Assembly (NCBI GenBank): GCA_008973525.1 | Contig: WACJ01000405.1 | Coordinates: forward strand, 1,956,250-2,020,249 | Length of the DNA stretch: 64,000 nt | Source of the DNA: Stenopsyche tienmushanensis | Taxonomy: Eukaryota > Arthropoda > Insecta > Trichoptera > Stenopsychidae | Reading direction: 5' to 3' | Shown here: positions 44,155 through 54,602 of the stretch, one piece after another | Numbering within the stretch: position 1 is the stretch's first letter | Layout of the letters: the number at the start of each line of letters is the position of its first letter | Program-made: the position numbers and the translations under genes | Notes under the pieces: model-generated | What the model saw: the letters and a program-made list of their open reading frames with translations, nothing else | The model's database searches: none | What the model was told of the DNA's origin: nothing

Positions 44155-45441
44155 ATTTATGGACTGACATCATTTTATTGGGAACTTTTGATACGTATCA
44201 CATAAAGGGTCTATGTCTTGAGTATCAGGTTGTCCACCTCTGCTTCGTATGCATGCACGACACCTTTTCCTTATTTCAACTGTAATTGCCTAAATTGTTA
44301 TTTCCTCTTTCACTTTTGCAAAGGTGGCGATTATTCTTTCAAATAGGATTTCATTTGTGAGCACTTGTCTTGTAATTTTTTTTTGCACCGTCCTAGATAA
44401 AGAAATCCAGTGGTGTCAGGTCGGGAAACCATACAAACCCCTGAATATGGCACGTTCTTAGGCGAAGAAATCCAGTTGGTGTTTGGTCTGAAGACTGCGA
44501 GACACAGAATTGGGCACGTTCCCAGACAATAAAAATTCAGTAGTGTCAGATCTGGAGATCGTGTAAGCTACAGAATAGGCACGTTCCCAGACAATTAAAT
44601 CCAGTGGCGTCAGATCTGGAAACCGCATGAGATACGGAATAGGGGACGCCCCCAGGTAAATAAATCCAGTGGTGTCAGGTCTGAAGAACGCGCGAGCTAC
44701 GGAATAGAGCTGCCAAAAGAATTAATGTATACAACAGAGTTGACAGTTGAATAACGCAGGGGATGATTTTTATTAACTGGTAAAACATGTATTTTTTAAG
44801 TGAAACTTCTATAAGTGCGGTAGGGTAAATTTACTTGAACATCACAAAAATTGAAACTCTAAGAGGCATTTGATCGGAAGTAGAGGGAAAATTGTTTATA
44901 TCATCTCCGTTTCCGACGTATATATTATATACATATTTTTGGGGGTTAGGATAATTATTTTGCACATCCCCAGATAATTACATCCAATGGTGTCAGATCT
45001 GGATATCGTGCGAACTACGGAATAGGACCGCCAAAAGAATGAATTTACACGACAGATGTGCCCACAAAAGAATTCCTAATTGAATGAATAAGAAATAATA
45101 AGAAAGAGAAAATACTACTTCAGACAACTTTTCAAAACTAAACTAAGTTTAAAATAGTTGTAATTTTTTTGTTTGTTTAAAGAATTTAGAAGTTGACTTA
45201 TTTCATATGCTTGCAGATTTTATTTGACTTTGGAAGCTCAGAAGTATTTTTATTTAAGCCAATTGCATAAAATAATTATTTATTTAGATCAAAAAAATAT
45301 TTAAAAATACAAAAACAGTTATTTCATGCTCATTTCTATTTCAAATGTGAAATTTTGGGTATTTTATCAAAATGTTGAAAAATAATTCTATTTCGACAAC
45401 CCTAACGAAAAAAAACGTCGGTCCATTTGCAAAACACCCTG
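44155..45441. mobile_element. CAGGGTG-family inverted-repeat element, copy 6, with tandem core
   Basis: Left end decayed (GGACTGACATCATTTTATTG). Right end ACGTCGGTCCATTTGCAAAA then CACCCTG|TA. On the minus strand, 44400-44230 reads on from LDFF through a degraded KTSAHK..., then CKSERG... and HTKQRW; these match the transposase region after the last catalytic motif. Right of the core, the plus strand at 45020-45095 carries the same region (NLHDRCAHK, compare LIYTTEVPTK in copy 2). The two C-terminal arms therefore face away from a core made of five tandem units plus one isolated unit near 44983. Confidence 0.75.
44407..44705 (-). repeat. Five 65-bp tandem units encoding a transposase catalytic motif
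   Basis: Units begin (CCAG or its variant) at 44407, 44472, 44537, 44601 and 44666, so the period is 64-65 bp. Each contains a version of CAGTGGTGTCAGATCTGGA, antisense to SPDLTPL(D), and a linker such as GGCACGTTCCCAGACAAT. The period is not a multiple of three in all cases and stops occur, so they do not form one long protein. Two-unit arrays exist at 6521 and 19551; a single unit is at 12203 and 33311. Confidence 0.85.
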
Positions 45442-45444
45442 TAT

Positions 45445-47760
45445 ATAAATTTAAAAAAAAGATTAAAAGCCAGATTCATGATTTTAGATTTGCACAGGGA
45501 CGAGTAAGGTCAAACAATATTGATAAGATAAATTATCATCGTTTTACAAAATATATATTAGGTCCACCGGTAAGTTCTGTCCGTTCCGGTTACAATAAGT
45601 TTCAATAAATATGTGCATATTTATTTGACACATATTTGGCTCTTTTTTTATTACTGAATATGTATTATATATACTGACCTAGCAAATGAACTAAAATGAA
45701 GATGATTCATGTTAGGATGCAATCGTGTACCCATGACAACTGATAGAGTTCATTTACGCCACTGTATTTTGTACAAATTTCAACAAGGAAGAAATGCTAC
45801 AGAACTAGCTACTTAGATTATTTAAATGGGAATATTTGATAGGAAAGGGTCTATGAGTGAGTTTTAAAATATATTTTAATGCATAATTTTATTTATCGCT
45901 TCCAGGAATTAAACTGCACCTGGATCGAGACGATATTGATTTAATGATTTCCCCACAATCTTTATATATAAATATATATTGTATAAGAGTTAAAAATCGA
46001 ACCCACACATTAGCATTTTGAATTTGAAAAGTGCATTGTGAGGATTTGATGCCTTATTATTTTAATTGAAAATAGAAGAAAAATATTTATTTACTAAAAA
46101 TTAAATCATTAAAGCATATTTTGAAATTTTTCGTCTAAAATTCTCAAGTGCGGACGCGCAGAACAAAAATAGAGTCGACCAATAGTCTTGGCCGCGGAAA
46201 GATGCGTTAATCCAGAAGGCTACGCAATAGTCTCGCAGATGGGATCTCTCTCTCTCTCTCTCCGAAATAAATGAAGATATTGGTCAAAAATATCTAATAG
46301 TAGTATACGTTCTGGGCAGGGGACACGAATAAAATAAATTTAAACATAATTGATTGAGCAAGATTTTCATTATTTAAAAATTCATGTTCTATGTTCACAT
46401 ACGTTTTATAACGTACACGGATATTTCATGGATATTATTTACCACCCATAATAAATTAATTTTAGAACTCAGATTCGAATGAAATCCAATATTTTTATGG
46501 CGAAAGAAATTCACAAAAAATTCCAATATCGTTTTTTAGATTGTGCCAATAATGTACAAAATCTCAAAGAGTACCAAAGTTAAGTGTGAGGGATGTTTTA
46601 TGATTAGTCCGTTCCCAACTATTAGTTCCCAGCTCCCTTTCGGTCCTCTTTATGCGCGGTTTTCTATTACGCGATAGTAGGCGATAAAATATATAGATAC
46701 ATCCTCAACTGAACTGTGGTAAGGAAGCAATCAAAGCTAAGAGCAGAAGTTACTAAGAAGAATAATTCATACAAGAGAGACACGCCAGACATAACCCAAT
46801 ATAAACAAAATCACACTTTCAAAGCTCTCAGAGGCGATTAGCTAATATATTCAGATGGCCCACGCGGTCCATAAAACTGTCGGACCAGAAAAAACTGCCG
46901 AAAGGTGTAAATTTGACAAGAAATGATAAAAAAGTTAATTTATTCAGGATTTATTTTCACATTCAGACACACAAAAACTCCAGCTCCGAAACCTCACCAC
47001 AATGACGATGGATCCCATCCTCAAGCATGAACCGCCATTGATCACGCAATAAAACCACGTGACTCGCAAAATTAGCCTTCTCCCGTTGAATAAATTTCAG
47101 CCCATGCTAAAATTAACAAAGCAATCTAAAAGTACGATAAAAGAAAATTAATAAGACTCATAAAGGGGCAAACCATGTTCCCTATAACTTACAATAATAA
47201 CAGTTTGATTTGATATTCATAAAAATTTTATATTTTGATAGAACTACCATATCCAAAATTGGACGCTAAATATGCTACAATATTGTTGTTATGAAACTTT
47301 AATTTCCGTTTGTTCTAGTCGATATACATAAAAACGGATTAATAAATCTATTGAAAACACTGTAATGTATTTTTAAAATTCAAGCTCTGTATATTTTAAC
47401 AGTTAAACATTGAAATCTTCAAATTATGTTGCCTTGGGCATTTGCCTCCTATGCTCTTTTCTTACCACGGCCCTGTATTTATAAGAGTATCGAAAGGTAA
47501 CTACACTTTTTTAAGCAAACAAAAAAATACATAATTAAGTATAAAAATAATTAAATTAATTAATAATATATATAAATTCTACTAACTTTATCTTTATTTC
47601 AAATTTTATTTCATCCTGGATTTCATATTAAATAAATACCAAGGATCTAATAAGTCTTCCCAGTTTAATATCTGGAAGCGTATTACAGTATTTTATTGAT
47701 GCATTGATCAAAATATCTATTTTCGATCCGATAAGACACATTTTTAACTTCGCAGAAAGA
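45445..47760. other. No gene seen
   Basis: A+T-rich. A (TC)n run lies near 46243. No conserved frame. Confidence 0.5.
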
Positions 47761-47761
47761 C

Positions 47762-47800
47762 CTCGGTCTCCAGATCTGACACCACTGGTTTTTTTTTTGC
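47762..47800 (+). mobile_element. CAGGGTG-family fragment, copy 7 (catalytic unit only)
   Basis: Plus-strand RPRSPDLTPLVFFLPRDKN within the frame 47704-47940. The Asp of PLDF is Val here. It abuts the end of the hAT relic at 47909. No arms recognised. Confidence 0.6.
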
Positions 47801-47908
47801 CTAGGGACAAAAATCAAGTAGGCGTTGTATCATTGGACCAGATCTTTCTGCAAAAAACAAGATCCAAAAACCCCAATGGAATTGAAAAAGGCATTTTTAA
47901 TAAGTTAA

Positions 47909-49215
47909 TTAAAAAAAACTACAAAAACAGTTTTTTTTAAGTATAATTTTATTTTGTGAGTGAGTTTTTGTCAACGCCAACCTCATGACATTCTCAACAT
48001 TTAATTTCTTTCTATCTTTTAAACGAAAAAGAGTTGGAAATCCACTCTCCCAAAAATATGTAGACACAAATGGAACTAAAACTCGGAAGGCAAGCATCGT
48101 CACATTTGGGTATGAATGATACATACCACACCAGAATTGTGTGAGCAATTTTTCATTTAACATGTTACATGCCGAAAAATCATTCGGCAAATTCAAGAAA
48201 TCATCTTGTAATTCATCGGGATTGGTGGTTAATTCAAGGGTAGCAGAAAATTGATTTCGTTTATTTTTCTTTCAGTTCAGGAAAGTAATGCTGAAGTTCA
48301 TTTTCAAGGGACTCGAGATGCTCAGAAATCTCTTCCTTAAAATTTTAATTCATTTCACCTTCAGATTCGTCTAACACACTGCAGAGTTTCTCAAACATTA
48401 CAATGTTTCCAAGATTTTTTTTCGCCAGTTTTGCAGCTTGGATAAAAATGCCCTGAGATTATCGTGACATGCGATAATATTCGTTTCTTTTCCCTGAAGT
48501 TCCAGGTTAAGCTTATTTTGCTGTTCTAATATATCTGCTAGATATGCTGCTCTTTTCGGCCAAGCTTTGTCGATAAAGTTTACCAAAATGTCTTGTTTCT
48601 CTTGCACTTCCAGGAACAACTCGATTTCATCTTTCAATTCAGACACGATTCACAACACTTTCTTTCTGCAGTACGCTGACTGCAGAAAAGAATAACATCG
48701 TGTTCAGAATCCATGTCATTGCACAGCTTTTTAAACAGAAGGGTGTTAAGAGTTCCAGATTTGATGTAAATACGATTTTTATCAACGAATGAAGTACATC
48801 TTGCAGAGGAGTTAGAAGAGTCTTACTGAAAAGGGCGTACCGACAAATCATGCAGTTTGCTTGGGGAGCTATTTCTTTTACTTTTTAAATCCCGATTTTG
48901 ACCCAAGCATAGATAATGCACCATTCGTACAAACCCCACACGCGTTTTTTTCCCAATTTAATCTACCATTCTCAAAAATGGTATTTATCTTCTCTATAAT
49001 ATCTCCACTTTTTGTAGTAGTTTCAAGTTCACTACAAAATAGGAACTCTTCTTTGATATCATCTGAATGAATATATTTCACGAAGACAAGCAAAGTTTGC
49101 ACAATACGCATTATGGCTTCTCTATTTCATTGCTAGTCAAGTAAGTAAAGTCGAATTTCAGATATTCTTCTAAATACTTAGGTTCTTTTCTTATTAAAAT
49201 AAAAATTGCATTTTG
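47909..49215 (-). pseudogene. hAT transposase relic, ZBED5/SCAND3-like
   Basis: Read right to left. 49205-49120 gives EPKYLEEYLKFDFTYLTSNE then EKP stop CVL, the start of a BED-type zinc finger. After a deletion of roughly 200 codons, 49111-48878 gives VFVKYIHSDDIKEEFLFCSE and VCTNGALSMLGSKSGF. Family members have CTDGAPSMLG, so the catalytic-region Asp is Asn. 48860-48640 (two frames) gives ALFSKTLLTPLQDVLHSLIK and LLFKKLCNDMDSEHDVILF. 48646-48398 gives SELKDEIELFLEVQEKQDIL and AAYLADILEQQNKLNLELQG. 48196-47909 gives LTQFWCGMYHSYPNVTMLAF, FVSTYFWESGFPTLFRLKDR and KLNVENVMRLALTKT, the C-terminal dimerisation region with the ESGF catalytic Glu. At least three frame breaks, so not functional. 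Terminal repeats were not identified. Confidence 0.85.
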
Positions 49216-49239
49216 GTGAATATTTTTGTTCATCTAATC

Positions 49240-49530
49240 TAATATATAAAAATGAATTGGGTTTTGTTCGTTCGAAATGCGCTGCCATACTGTTCATCGT
49301 ATTGCAATAAAACTTCGTCCACTTATTGTTAAGAATTCCGCGAGTAATATAGGCACAAATTTATATATAAAAATTAATGTTTGTTTGTCCGTATTTAATG
49401 CGCTGCCATACCGTTCATTCGATTGCATTAAAACTTTGTCAACTTATTGTTTGCACTTTTTTAAATAATATAAGTATAGTACAATTAACTTACAGTAGAT
49501 CTTATATATAAAAATCAATGTTTGTTCATA
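49240..49530 (-). repeat. Dispersed repeat M, copy 4 (tandem, Helitron-like end)
   Basis: Three imperfect units of about 120-130 bp, each with ATATATAAAAATSAATGTTTG-like sequence, TGCGCTGCCATACYGTTCAT and AAAACTTYGTCMACTTATTG. The first reads AATATATAAAAATGAATTGG, like many Helitron 5' ends. Helitron assignment is tentative: no Rep/helicase and no 3' CTRR hairpin seen. Confidence 0.55.
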
Positions 49531-49534
49531 TACA

Positions 49535-51655
49535 TAAGAACAGATTGACATAAGTATGTTGTGTTATTGGTCAAAAATTTTCAAACAAAGACGACGCATT
49601 ATTCTGCCTAAATTTTAAACAGAGCATTGTAAAACTTTCGAGTGTTTAGTGAGAAAAACTTCAACAAAGCGTATCATTCTGACAGCTGCCAATTTTTTAT
49701 TCTATCTTTGATCACGAGTCCCATTTGTTATCGGTCGGTATCGAACTATTTTTTTACAACCAGAAAATTAAGTTTGCTCGAAATTGAAAGGATGGGAATA
49801 TAACCACCGAAGAGAACCATGAAAGCTCGCCGGGAAGTCAAAAATCAAGCCGACGATTTCAAGGAGGGCGTTAATTAACATTGTCTGAAAATCAGGCTGT
49901 AAATCGATTCGTCATTGATGAAATTATGATATCGCGAAAGTAACAAAAGTGTGTGGGCCATGTTATGATGGATGTTCTATTTATGGGAGACAGGATACGA
50001 AATATCTTAACAGACTTCAAAGATTAATATGGGGGATTTGATTGACTGTTTCAATTTCATGTTATCTTTACGTCATAACGGAATAAAGCGAGTTGTTTTT
50101 ACGAATCGCTTTCATGGATTACATGGACTATTTTTTGTTTGATTGTTTGCGTTTCGATTTCGGGATATCGCCCCCGGTGCGTATTTGCACAATCGTGGCG
50201 TTGGATCATGAAACAATGTATCAACGAAGCTAATTAATTATAAAACCATAATTTTGTTAAATTATGTTTGCAGAGCGCTCGTGATATCAAGTGTTAAAAT
50301 AATTGTTAAAAGGTTAGTGTGGTCAGGGCTACCGGCTTATTAATTAGATACGGCACTATCTACGAAATCGAGTGGTTATAATATCGTCATTTGCATATTT
50401 GTTCTGCCTTTATGAAATGTCAATAAGGCTTAAGCTAGTGTGAATTTAATCTTTTAATTTACGCCGGGTAGTCACAATGGAGGCTTTTGTTGATCAAATA
50501 TCAATATTAGTGATCGTCATCTAGACACACATTAAATATTATATGCTAATCGCTCCCATAAAGTATTATATTTCCTTGGCCTTGGGTGTATTTAACCCTC
50601 GTTGATCGATACAATATTATTCAAGCGTGATGCATATAAAATTTCATAAGTGTACAACGATAGAATATGAATAAAACAACGAATTTATTTGGCGCGTTGC
50701 GAGACCAGTCCTACACGATGTAACGTGCCGAATAGATGCCGTGTAAGACGTGCTTTTGATCAACAATTGTCAAGCGCGCTCGTGTTCGTCCATACGTTTG
50801 GCTATACTTAACACCTGGCTCACTGATTTTAAACGCTCGCAACAACACTCTTGTTTCTTGATCTTAGTTATCTATAATTCATAATCGGTCAAATTTATAT
50901 CTATGATCATGCTCTCAGATTGTTGAACAAATTATCTGCGAATCCAAAATAACGGCAGCGAATTAGCGCGAAAAATCAAAATTTAAACTAAAGTTCCGGC
51001 ACTATTGATAATATCCGAAGTTGAGACTAGTATACTTCAATGCAATTATCAATATTGGGTCAAGATAACATATATAGCTCGTTATCTTTGATTTCCGCAT
51101 GGAAGTGTTTATAAAACGATTACAAAGCTTCAGTAAACATTTACTTACGTAATAATTTCCGATTGGTTTTAACTTGATTTAATAATGTAATTAAAACATT
51201 TTTCAGTCTCAGAACTACAGAAATGCATTAGCGAAATACATAAATTCTCGACTTTTTTTAACATAGTTTGGTAGAAAATTAATCTAAGTTAATTAGAGTA
51301 TATTCATGATACTTTTCTATCTGGATCGTTATAGTAAATCTATTTTATTGCCAAAAATAGATGGATTTTTAGCAGTGTCATCATTAGCTTCTGAATTCAT
51401 CAACCAGCTCGAAATTACTGTATCATTGGCCTCTCATTCTAGATGCGTGCATGGTCCATTTTCAATTGGATCAGAGAAGTACCGAAGGATGGGTAAAGAT
51501 CGCAAAAGCAAGCAAAATACAGCTGTTCTATTCAGGATATTTATTTGAAGTCTTCAGACAGATTTCAGGCAGCTGCGAGACTTCATGTCGATGAGCTCAT
51601 TCATCGAGCATGGTCAGCCAAACAAAATACGTCTTTTCTCAGACAAGGCTCATGG
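49535..51655. other. No assigned gene
   Basis: A GC-richer segment at 50690-50830 has no frame. The plus frame 51306-51548 and the next open stretch (FQAAARLHVDELIHRAWSAK at 51560-51625) are protein-like but unrecognised, and end where hAT copy 5 starts. Confidence 0.4.
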
Positions 51656-52050
51656 CTAGGGAATCCAGTCCCGGGATCCCGGACAGTTATAGGTGCTCAT
51701 GAATCCCGGGATTAGTAAACGTAATCCCGAAAAATTCGGGATTGAAATTTTTATCTAACAAAAATCGTACACCTCGCCAGCACGACAAAGGCCACTAAAT
51801 CGAGACATTCACGCTGAAATTTGGACGCTTGGAAATAGTGGCGTAACTACTAATTGGCGAGCTTAAGCGACGCCTAGGGGCAGTAACTGTCTAATCTATG
51901 TATACATATATGTTTTTTTCAAATTGTTATATTAACCTTTCCCTACCGGTGATGTATTTACTACATCTCGATTCTAATAATGGGAATATCGATATGAAAT
52001 ATGATAGATACGGGGTTCAGAATTTTTGTATTGCTCCGTAATATAATTCC
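51656..52050 (+). mobile_element. hAT relic, family O, copy 5 (with 5' terminus)
   Basis: 5' end TAGGGAATCCAGTCCCGGGA with TCCCGG, then CTCATGAATCCCGGGATTAG, GGCGTAACTACTAATTGGCG (51841) and AACTGTCTAATCTATGTATA (51888). The last is the uninterrupted form of the site hit by the MITE at 33-299. Breaks off after the block TCCGTAATATAATTCC. Confidence 0.75.
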
Positions 52051-52129
52051 CTAGATGTGTTTGATGTCTATTTCTTTTGAGAATTTCTTCAAAATTCTGA
52101 ATTTAAGAGCAATTGATGCAATGTGTATT

Positions 52130-52395
52130 TAATTTGTGTTTGAGCTCTCACCAACTTCGAAGTGTCCATGCGGAGATCCGTTCATGGGCGCAGACCATGT
52201 TCCGTGGACATGTTCGTGCTTGGCTTCCGATCGCGAGGTTCTCTTTCGATGTGTCAGTGGTCCGAAATTCGGACCGGTCAGACACGGAAATCTCATGGCC
52301 ATTCCCTCTGATTTCAGGGCATTTAGGGCTTTTTGTAAGAGCGTGTTTTGTACCATGCTGTGCACTTTGCGACACGGGTTGGCATGATCTCGAAT
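52130..52395 (+). pseudogene. R1-like LINE C-terminal relic
   Basis: Frame 52136-52387: SPTSKCPCGDPFMGADHVPW then TC (C-X-C-X8-H-X4-C zinc motif intact), SCLASDREVLFRCVSGPKFG, PVRHGNLMAIPSDFRAFRAF and CKSV. Same C-terminal tail as 61950, 54610 and 35678. About 80 codons, 5'-truncated. Confidence 0.8.
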
Positions 52396-52439
52396 AATGG
52401 AACCAATATATAGTTAAAGGAGGAAACGTTTTTTTGGCT

Positions 52440-52834
52440 TTGCGGATTAAACTTGTGCAAAAAAATTAAGAACACGTTCGAAATGACCGCCGTGTGATGC
52501 TTGACGAACTTCACAAGGAATTTTCTGACATTTATCAAAGTCTCCTTGTTGATATTGTGTCGGAAAATCTTGGTTACTAAGAGTTGTGCGCGAGATGGGT
52601 GCCCAGAATGCTCAAACCAGAGTACTTTTTGAGAGAAGCTTTTCTGAACTCGTGTAGGGGGATAAGATGTAAGTGTGTCGCTACACTCCAGATACTAAAA
52701 GACAATCCAAAAAGAACTGGCGTTGAAACATAGTTTAATACGTTTTTTAAAATATCCCATGAACTTCAATTAAATAGAAACATTTTTCGATCCTACTTAA
52801 ACGTTGTAACCTTATTTTCTGGATGTCTCTCGTA
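52440..52834 (+). pseudogene. Mariner family E, deleted copy
   Basis: 52488-52620 encodes VMLDELHKEFSDIYQSLLVD, IVSENLGY, stop, LCARWVPRML, the HTH region of mariners. After a deletion, RYTPDTKRQSKKNW (52680-52722) remains, then the 3' end ATTTTTCGATCCTACTTAAA and the terminus TTCTGGATGTCTCTCGTA. The catalytic core is gone. Compare the split copy 24248-27150. Confidence 0.8.
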
Positions 52835-52839
52835 CAATG

Positions 52840-53745
52840 TCGGACCGGTAGGGGCTTCAAATTACTTGCTAAATCCACCACTGAGTAGCTCTATCAAAGT
52901 GAGTAACTCTGTGTCAATTTCAAAAGCAGGGCGTCTTCAAAAAGAGGCAGAGAATGTATGTGTTACGCGAATACGAAATGTTTATAGTGAAGTTGAAAAT
53001 ATTTGGTTACATCCAAAAAAAAAAATACGGTACATGGGATAAATACGAACGTCGCACTTGCGAGACATGCACGCCAATTCGAATTTGATTTCAGCTACTC
53101 GAATAATTCCTGATAACATTTTAAAGCATGCAAATGCTCTAATGGAGGGCAAACAGAGTCGCAAAAATTCAGCTAAAAAATATTGAAATACATCTAAAAT
53201 CAACAATGCAAAATGCTTTGTCATTTAATTTAGTTTACGTTTTATCACGATTTAAAAATACGCACGTGGACTTTGAAATATTCTGTTACTACTACCGATT
53301 GTCGTAGAGTAAAACCGACAGCTCAAAATGGCATTAATTGTATCTACGCTTATCTGTAGATAAATTATTATCGTTCGATTATTTTATTAAACTGCCATTT
53401 TCAAATATGGCTTTTGAACGATAACAATCAATGTCTCTGATCTATTGGTAAAAAAAACACATAAAGTGGAGCGGTAATATAACAAGACTTGACATTTGTA
53501 CCCGTTCATATTTTATTTGCGCAAATAATGAAATCAAATAGAAGGATTGATATTAAAGTAAGATGAAAAATGTCGGGTGCAGGAAGTTGTTATGTATGAA
53601 TATTACCTCATTTCCCGCTACAATACAGGATCGCTTTGTCGACTGGAAGAATTATTCTATATCATGTCGTAATTGACTTTATTTTCGATCGATTCCTCAA
53701 TAAAATAAGAAATGGTAATATCATCAGAGACAGTTGATAGATTGT
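52840..53745. other. No gene seen
   Basis: The minus frame 53224-52982 (80 codons) is not recognised. Confidence 0.45.
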
Positions 53746-53749
53746 TAGA

Positions 53750-54122
53750 AGTGTTTGATTGGGCTCAAACGTTTCACGTATGACTGAAAGTCGAAAAATA
53801 GTCTACTGGAAAAGCGATGGTTGCATGGTATTTTTGGACTTGAAATGTATTCTATTGATTGATTTTCTACAAGACAGACGGACAATGAATGCGGCCTACT
53901 ATGAGGCTAAGGCTGCTTAAATGAAAACGAACAATTACGCGTTGCGCAACAGAAGATGTGGGAGAAGTGACGGGATCAAAAAGCTTCCAATCCGATTGAA
54001 TAAATGCACTTTCATTGAAGGGAACTATGTCGAAAAATATGATACTACATTTATATTTTTATGCATCATTAATGAATTTGTACAGCAAAATTCCGGGTTA
54101 TATTTGAACCGTCCTCGTATCA
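53750..54122 (+). pseudogene. Mariner family D, catalytic fragment and 3' end
   Basis: 53855-53915 reads LIDFLQDRRTMNAAYYEAK (usual LVDFLP.G.TINAAYY). A deletion follows, then the frame 53921-54136 gives NNYALRNRRCGRSDGIKKLP and IRLNKCTFIEGNYVEK, the mariner C-terminus. The 3' terminus is CAAAATTCCGGGTTATATTT then GAACCGTCCTCGTA. The region with the second and third catalytic Asp is deleted. Confidence 0.8.
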
Positions 54123-54124
54123 CT

Positions 54125-54600
54125 GCAACGTTATAGCGTTAACTGATTAAATTATAGCATGTGCTTATTTCAACAGGAAATCATTAATACGTTTTTTTTT
54201 AATATATTATCCAGATAAATCCGAAAGTATTGTAGAAATGCTTCCCCTTCTTCGACTCCAACCGGCAGTTAGTTGGAAAGAGAGGGAGAATCGTTTATCT
54301 CTCCGTTTCCATCGTGCATAGACACTTTCCGCGCATGCGCCATGTGTCGTCTCTACTGTATGTGTATATAATAGTACAAAGTAACCACTATATCAGTAAG
54401 CCTATTTTATTATATATTACACAACACACAGCTTAATCATATATTTAAGCTATGATAGGCCAACAATTTTTTTTTCTTCTTTGAAGCGTGCATGTACCCA
54501 GGTCGAGATTCGACCTATACCAGCAAGGAAATGGAGGCAATTACACGGCCACTGTGTGGGTTATAAGAGAGTGAAATAACGTGAAAGTTGGAGGCAGAAG
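54125..54600. other. No gene seen
   Basis: A GC-richer segment at 54235-54345 has no frame or repeat partner that I could confirm. Confidence 0.45.
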
Positions 54601-54602
54601 AC

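Noticed and set aside
44407..44705. CRISPR-like array
   Set aside because: Units are contiguous degenerate tandem repeats encoding a transposase motif, without unique spacers, in a eukaryotic context.
47909..47940. Idea that the SPDLTPLVFF frame at 47704-47940 and the hAT relic form one gene
   Set aside because: They are on opposite strands and belong to unrelated transposase families.
52113..52397. Four overlapping frames on both strands at one locus
   Set aside because: Only the 52136-52387 plus frame matches the LINE C-terminal tail; the rest are shadows.
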